Shown here: in pieces, positions 58,425-64,000 of the stretch | How the letters are laid out: each line of letters opens with the position of its first letter | How positions within the stretch are numbered: position 1 is the first letter of the stretch | From: Clarkia xantiana subsp. parviflora | Taxonomy: Eukaryota; Streptophyta; Magnoliopsida; Myrtales; Onagraceae | NCBI GenBank assembly: GCA_036873135.1 | Contig: JAPTYO010000007.1 | Span: 11,266,763 to 11,330,762, forward strand | Direction of reading: 5' to 3' | Length of the DNA stretch: 64,000 bases | Notes under the pieces: generated by a model | Database searches by the model: none | Seen by the model: only the letters and a program-made list of their open reading frames with translations | What the model was told of the DNA's origin: nothing | Program-made: the position numbers and the translations under genes

Positions 58425-59545
58425 ACTGATGCTTCTCCTTCTCTTGTTGTATTATATCTATTCGATTTGGAATCTCACTTTCCAAATCTCAGCAGTTACC
58501 TAAAATTCAAAATTTTAAACGATTACGCACATATATATAATCAAAATCCAATAAATCTTTAAAGAAAAATCACCAAAATCATTATCAGATGTAAAGAGAC
58601 AGAAAGAAGAAAAGGGTTAGATTCATTACCTCCGATGAAGAAATCTAAGTTTTCATGGAATAGTGTGTGGAAACAGAAAATCGAGTGGAAGAAGGCCAAC
58701 ATACAAGAAGTTGGTTGCTTTCAGATGGGGTTGACATTGAAGGGCTTGAGCTCCAGGGATGATGAAATGGAATACTAATACCCTTTCGGATGGAAAGGTT
58801 AAAGAATGAATCGGAAGGAAAAGAGAGGGCATGTTGAAGAGAAGGGTAGTTGAATCTGCAATTGTTTGTGAACTGGACTGACTGACTGGAGGGACCAAGC
58901 CAACGAAACTACCTACCAGCAAGAGCTCTGAGTTTTCAGGGTTTTGGAAGTGGAATAACTGGATTTGGGTAGTAACGGTAATTCTCGTTAGCTCTCTCCC
59001 TTTCGAAGTTTGAATGGCAGTTGGGACCTGACTACAATCCTTTAGTAGGACCGTACTTTATAAATTGAAACGGATTAAATGAATCGAAACGGAAACCAAA
59101 TAATTACATCTAAATCCCTAACCTTTTGTTTTTATGTATTTTTCTACTAGTTTTATTACCTAAGTATTTATTTATATATAATAATGTTAGACATGCGATT
59201 ATAATATGTCATTCTTAATTTTGAGAATAACTAATAAAATTTTCTTTATGTTTTAATAAATACTTATTCATTTATTTTTGTATTTTTAAATATTTATTTC
59301 ATAAAAAACTTATGGAATATTTATAAATTCATTCTCAATTTCTTTTTGCCAAAAAATATTTTCAAATTCTTCTAAAATGTAAAAGTGCAAATTTTGATTT
59401 TACTTTAAAATTTGGTAAAGTCAGGTAAAGGACAAATATGTTAATCTATATATATTTTAAAAAAAATAAATTTCTATTGAAATTTATTCAGCTTAATTTT
59501 ATTCAAGATTAATCATTTTGGTTTTATTAAATATATTATATTATA
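58425..59545. promoter_or_regulatory. Upstream region of the RING gene, then AT-rich intergenic DNA
   Basis: A likely 5' leader and promoter of the RING gene lies before about 58950. The rest is very AT-rich with nothing recognised. Confidence 0.4.
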
Positions 59546-60292
59546 TCTATATATATATTATAAATCTGAAGGAATGATAATAACAGACTGAATGTGGAGA
59601 TGATGATTTTATTTTTTACGTTAATTGATGCATTTATAACAATTGAGCTAAGAGTTTTGTAGTCATTAACTCCATAGCATTGATTGCACTAGGGAGCTGA
59701 GGGTTTTTAAGTTGCAATTAATCGCAATTAAAATTTCGGTCCGTTCAAAATTCAATTTATGCAATTAATCGCAATTAAAATTTCCCTGATTTCGAAATGT
59801 TCAAGATTCAATGTATGCAGTTATTTTCAATTAAAATTTCGGACTGTTCAAAATTCAATGTATGTAATTAATCGAAATTAAAATTTTGCTAATTTTTAAC
59901 AAACGCTTGACGCGGAGCCGGCGAACAAAGATACCAGGCGGTACGGGCGGCTGACAATCTCAGTGGCAGAGCCATCTCTATCTCCACCGAGATATCGCCG
60001 GTGGTAATCGAAGTCATATCTGTTGAAAAACAGACGATTGACACGGATCCGACGACCAAAGGTAGCATGCGATACGGGCATCTAAAATTTATTTGTGAAT
60101 ATGCGCAATAGTAGTTTATGGTTCGATATTTTCAGATTTTCGGTTACTTTTTCAAATTTTAAACTGATATTTTATTTAAAAATAGCGTTTCAACATATTA
60201 TAAATAGCCGGTATAAATTTCATCAAATATTAATTTGTTAATTATACATATTTTGTAAGTCACCCCGCGCGATGCGCGGTAAATGCACCTAG
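59546..60292 (+). mobile_element. Short non-autonomous Helitron
   Basis: The 3' end is textbook: a perfect 6-bp stem hairpin CCGCGC-GAT-GCGCGG (60265-60279), nine bases, then CTAG (60289-60292) followed by T. The proposed 5' end is TCTATATATATATTATAAA at 59546 after an A, matching the 5'-TC terminus and A|T insertion rule. The 747-bp body has AT-rich ends and a GC-richer middle (59905-60085) with no known coding sequence. There is no target duplication, as expected. The 5' end is less certain than the 3' end. Confidence 0.75.
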
Positions 60293-60370
60293 TTCATATA
60301 TAAATACCTATCGATTCGCACGCTGCTTGTAGACAACACTATAGTTTATATTTAGAGTAATGCTATAGAG

Positions 60371-60647
60371 CAGTGTTATCATAACCGGACCGGACATCGG
60401 ACCGGCTAAGGCACCCCTCCCACCGTACCTTGCTACCCTTCACACTGGATAGGGGATAGGATATAGAGGGAGAGAACGGTGGGAGTCTGGATAGGGGATA
60501 GGATATAGAGGGAGATAAGGGAAGGTGATGGGAAATAACAGAGATTGGGAAGTGTGTAAGAGACTGAGCTGCCGGACCGGGTTCGAATCGGTCCGAACCG
60601 GAGAACCGGGAATCGGTGCCTTAGCCAGTCCGGTTCTGATAACACTG
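60371..60647. mobile_element. MITE with CAGTGTTATCA termini
   Basis: The left end CAGTGTTATCATAACCGGAC and right end GTCCGGTTCTGATAACACTG are inverted repeats, extended by GGCTAAGGCACC. Inside, a 28-bp GGATAGGGGATAGGATATAG block is tandemly repeated at 60447 and 60489. No clear target duplication is seen. A half copy of the family lies at about 45320. Confidence 0.8.
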
Positions 60648-60814
60648 TGATTAATCCTTAAATTCTATTTAAATTAAAGTTTTTTTAAGTGGTTCATAAA
60701 ATTAAAATCTACAACTAATGGTATTAGAACGGACCGAACATCGAACCAGCAAGAGATCGAGGTCGGGCCGAACGCAATTCGTTGATTTCGTTTGTCGGAT
60801 CACACTGCATTAAG

Positions 60815-61612
60815 TGCGTGTTTGGATAGATGTAATGTGAGATTATTCGAATGTGAGATAACAAGTAATGTTAGCTACATAATGTAATGTTGGATTATAA
60901 TGTTTAGTTACTGTAATATGAAGTGTAATGTGAGACTGCAGTGTTTGATATGCTTTATAAAGTGAAATTATTATTATTATATTAATCTTACGAGAATATA
61001 CTATATATTAAATGATAAAATTTAAAAGAGTATTTATTTCGAGAACATCTAACTTACTTTTTAAACTTTATATTTTGTGTTAATACATATAGTCTTTTCA
61101 TGAACTATACAAAAATATTAGAAAATTAAAACTAAATTTGGATAGTTATCAAAATTATGTTAATTGAAATATGTTGTAAAGTTTTATAAGACAAATTTTA
61201 TAATAAAAAAAATACAATGGAAAATACTTTACTCATTTTGTACGAACATCCTGTACATTATCCATTATTATAATAATCAGTAGTTAAGTAAATAAAATAA
61301 AAATAGTAGTAGTAGTAGAATAAACTATAATTTTATATTATAATTTATCTATTCAACTAATAATAATAATAAAATAATAGACACTTTGTAATATTAGATG
61401 TAATGTCGTATTACCTCAGTTCTTAGATTAGAAGTAATCGCATGTTACATTGAATAAAATTTTAATGTAATATTATATTACAATAGACTTTATAGTACAT
61501 TACAATACACATTACATGATTTAGTTTGTCAAACGAAGTAATATGAATTTAATGTGAAATATAAGGTATTATTTCATCACACATATTACATCTATCAAAA
61601 CACTCCTAAAAA
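60815..61612. mobile_element. AT-rich MITE with GTGTTTGGATAGATGTAAT-type ends
   Basis: The left end GTGCGTGTTTGGATAGATGT and right end ACATCTATCAAAACACTCCT are inverted. Several TAATGTGA and TCACATTA motifs recur inside each arm. There is no coding sequence; the superfamily is not certain because the target duplication is unclear. Confidence 0.65.
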
Positions 61613-62663
61613 TTAGCTAGATAGAAAAAACACAAGTGAATGCCCAAAGTAGGGGCTATTCTTCGAAACTAATTCTTAAACCAAGATTGTTCAGAAACTA
61701 ATTCCGAAAATAGGTCTATTCATCTTTTTAATAATATGTGTTATTTAATTTGGACATGAAAGTTTACATTATGTTACAAATGAACCCTCAACAAAAATAT
61801 TATAATACAAGAAGAAAAAAATATTGAAAATTAAGAAGATTAAATGTATGAAAAAATAATGGAAAAAAAAATTAATTAAATGATGAAAATGAACATTAAA
61901 AAATAATCAAACAAACAATTTTTTTTTTAGATTTTAATTCTTAAAATATACGTGAAATTAAAGGAAACAAAATTAAATTTAAAAATAAATAAGTTTTGAA
62001 ACAATTTTATCTTGGCAAAAACAAAAAAAACTATATAATGATATAAAAATTATTCAACAAGAGTATGAAAAAAAATATACAAACTTAAATTCATTCTTAA
62101 ATTTATCTATTAATTTTTCAAATTTAAATTAGTTGATCGATTTTTTTTTCAGACACTAATTTTATAAAGTTAACATGTTTTATTTAGGGTTTATGTACGC
62201 TTTCATTTTTATATTTTCATACTTAAAAAATCATGGGTATTTAGTTTATTTTTACATTTTATATGACAGTTTTTCTATAATTTATATCTTTAAGCATAAT
62301 TTTTTTTTAGAATTTTTTTTTTCGGAATTATTAATCTATTATTTTTTTAGTTTATAACTTTTACATATAATTATTTTATTTTTTTCAATCTTTTTAAATA
62401 TATTTCTTGTATTATATTTCGATTTTGGGTCAATTATAACAAAATATAAAGTTAGGATGTAAAATAAAAAATATAATTAACTAAAAAAATAAAAAAATAA
62501 AAACCCTATTTTAAAAATTAATTTATGAATAAGCTAGTTTGGAAATAAGTTTTACAAATTAACCTATTATGGAATTCAAAACACCCCCTAAATCCAACTT
62601 CATTGCTGCAGTTTGTCTTTATCTTCTTCCTCAGTCGTGGTTATCTTCTCCTTAAGAATTAGA
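61613..62663. other. AT-rich upstream region of the PPR gene
   Basis: Extremely AT-rich with long A and T runs. No gene or ordered repeat was recognised. The last few hundred bp is presumably promoter. Confidence 0.4.
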
Positions 62664-62792
62664 ATGGATGTTGCAGCGCCCTCCTTCACCCGCCTCCGCG
62701 CCGGAAATTTAAAAGAGCCATCTCGGGTCCATGTTGACCGTGGTCCTCCTCCCATCACAGCCGCCAGTCGCCTCGAAGCGCCGGTCACTTGA
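62664..62792 (+). other. Overlapping upstream ORF before the PPR start
   Basis: An ATG at 62664 opens 42 codons ending in TGA at 62790-62792. It overlaps the main PPR start (62731) in another frame. If transcribed, ribosomes must bypass it to reach the PPR start. Confidence 0.5.
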
Positions 62793-64000
62793 ACGGCGAG
62801 TTCCGGCACCTACTACAGCTGTGTCGTCATCCTCCAATCAATCTCTCCAAGAAACTTTATCGGCCCTCATAGACAGGTCGAGATCCTTAACGCACCTCCG
62901 ACAGACCCACGCTGTTGTCCTCCGCCACGGCCTCCACCTGCACCACATATTGAACTTCAAGCTCCAGCGTGCCTACTCCTCTCTCGGCCATCTCGATTAT
63001 TCCATAAACATCTTTAATTCCACTCCTGATCTTGATGTTTATAACTGGACTGCGGTCATCCATGATCAGACGCGGTTGGGTTCGCATGATCGAGCTATGT
63101 TCTACTTTGTTGACATGCTACATTACGAAGGAGTTCAACCAAATGCGTTCACTTTCTCCGTTGTCCTTAAATCTTCCCCTCTCGCGACCGGGAAATCACT
63201 CCATTCCCTCACGTTCAAATTCAGGTTGCACTTGGACTTGTATGTAATGACGAGTCTTTTAGATGCCTATGCAAGAGGCGGAGATGTTAACTCGGCAGAG
63301 AAACTGTTTGATAGAATGCCTGAGAGGAGTTTGGTCTCCTCAACAGCAATGATTACATGCTACACAAGGCACGGTCTGGTGGATAAGGCACGAAAGCTGT
63401 TCGATGAAATGCCGGATAGAGACGTAGTTTGCTGGAATGTGATGATCAATGGGTACGCTCAGAACGGACGGCCAGAAGAGGCCATGTTGTTGTTCAGACA
63501 AATGATGTTGAAGACCAAGATCCACCCCAACAAACTGACGGTACTATCAGTGCTTTCCGCTTGTGGACAGCTAGGAGCATTAGAATCAGGTAGGTGGCTT
63601 CACAACTTCACAAAGAACAACGCGATAGAAATCAATCGTGTTCTAGGCACCGCCTTGATTGACATGTATAGCAGGTGCGGTAGTTTAGAAGATGCAAGTC
63701 TTGTTTTTGAGAAGATGAACGACAAGGATGTTGCTGCATGGAACTCAATGATTGCAGGTTACGCCATGCACGGATTCAGCCAAACTAGTTTGGAGATGTT
63801 GGATAAAATGTGTGCAGAAGGGATAGTTCCAAACGATATAACCTTCATTGCAGTACTGAATGGTTGTGGCCACACCGGGTTGGTGAAACAAGGTAGGTAT
63901 ATCTTTAACACGATGCATATAAAATACGGAATTGAGCCCAAGGTAGAACACTATGGATGTATGGTTAACCTCCTTGGTCGTGCTGGGCACTTGGAAGAAG
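62731..64000 (+). CDS. ELI1: PLS-class PPR protein, ELI1-like (5' part, runs off the window)
   Basis: A single uninterrupted frame runs from the ATG at 62731 (in-frame TAA at 62710) past the window end, at least 423 codons. The N-terminus is basic and Ser/Thr-rich, as in organelle targeting peptides. The conserved lead LSALIDRSRSLTHLRQTHA is followed by PPR units such as VYNWTAVIHDQTRLGSHDRA, RSLVSSTAMITCYTRHG, DVVCWNVMINGYAQNG, ALIDMYSRCGSLEDA and VAAWNSMIAGYAMHG. The order and wording match ELI1 (At4g37380), a chloroplast C-to-U editing factor. The remaining repeats and any E/DYW domain lie outside, so editing function cannot be checked here. The gene is intronless so far, normal for the family. 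Confidence 0.88.
   Translation, partial: MLTVVLLPSQPPVASKRRSLERRVPAPTTAVSSSSNQSLQETLSALIDRSRSLTHLRQTHAVVLRHGLHLHHILNFKLQRAYSSLGHLDYSINIFNSTPDLDVYNWTAVIHDQTRLGSHDRAMFYFVDMLHYEGVQPNAFTFSVVLKSSPLATGKSLHSLTFKFRLHLDLYVMTSLLDAYARGGDVNSAEKLFDRMPERSLVSSTAMITCYTRHGLVDKARKLFDEMPDRDVVCWNVMINGYAQNGRPEEAMLLFRQMMLKTKIHPNKLTVLSVLSACGQLGALESGRWLHNFTKNNAIEINRVLGTALIDMYSRCGSLEDASLVFEKMNDKDVAAWNSMIAGYAMHGFSQTSLEMLDKMCAEGIVPNDITFIAVLNGCGHTGLVKQGRYIFNTMHIKYGIEPKVEHYGCMVNLLGRAGHLEE

Overview
The window is nuclear DNA from a eudicot plant. It has intron-rich genes with GT-AG introns in AT-rich non-coding DNA, plant-specific families (NPH3, PPR, PUB, SRFR1), and Copia and TRIM retroelements, hAT and Harbinger-type MITEs, a Helitron and many fold-back elements. 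The species cannot be fixed from the sequence alone. Exon boundaries were placed by eye from splice sites and reading frame.

Genes, left to right: an NPH3/BTB protein (minus, 3' part outside the window); a nine-exon MFSD5-type transporter (plus, 10931-15127); a two-exon protein with a kinase-regulator-like motif (plus, 18406-19840); a 23-exon SRFR1 orthologue (plus, 22701-38415); a PUB4-type U-box/ARM E3 ligase (minus, 39884-43726), convergent with SRFR1; FEN1 (minus, 46463-49908, 17 exons), head to head with a UCH37/UCHL5-type deubiquitinase (plus, 51150-54553); a small membrane RING protein (minus, 56767-58424); and the 5' part of an ELI1-like PPR gene (plus, from 62731, running off the end).

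These genes share no pathway and do not form a cluster. SRFR1 and PUB4 both belong to families that restrain or tune immunity, and PUB4, the RING protein and UCH37 belong to the ubiquitin system. Their adjacency looks like ordinary gene order.

The most unusual material is the mobile DNA. (1) A chimeric retroelement at 25954-30182 lies in SRFR1 intron 7. It has Copia pol, two 113-bp LTRs, no gag, an antisense fragment of a plastid-type polynucleotide phosphorylase gene where gag would be, and an unrelated small retroelement tail. A 5-bp duplication (CTAAC) bounds the whole composite. (2) About nine fold-back elements lie across 64 kb; several have perfect 9-bp target duplications, which points to a Mutator-like family. 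Many sit inside introns. (3) A 469-bp TRIM element with TSD GAAAT has a palindromic 5' LTR. (4) A 2.2-kb inverted-repeat element carries an internal tandem repeat of about 335 bp. (5) A short Helitron has a clear 3' hairpin and CTAG end. (6) SRFR1 intron 9 holds two overlapping, nearly identical tandem duplications.
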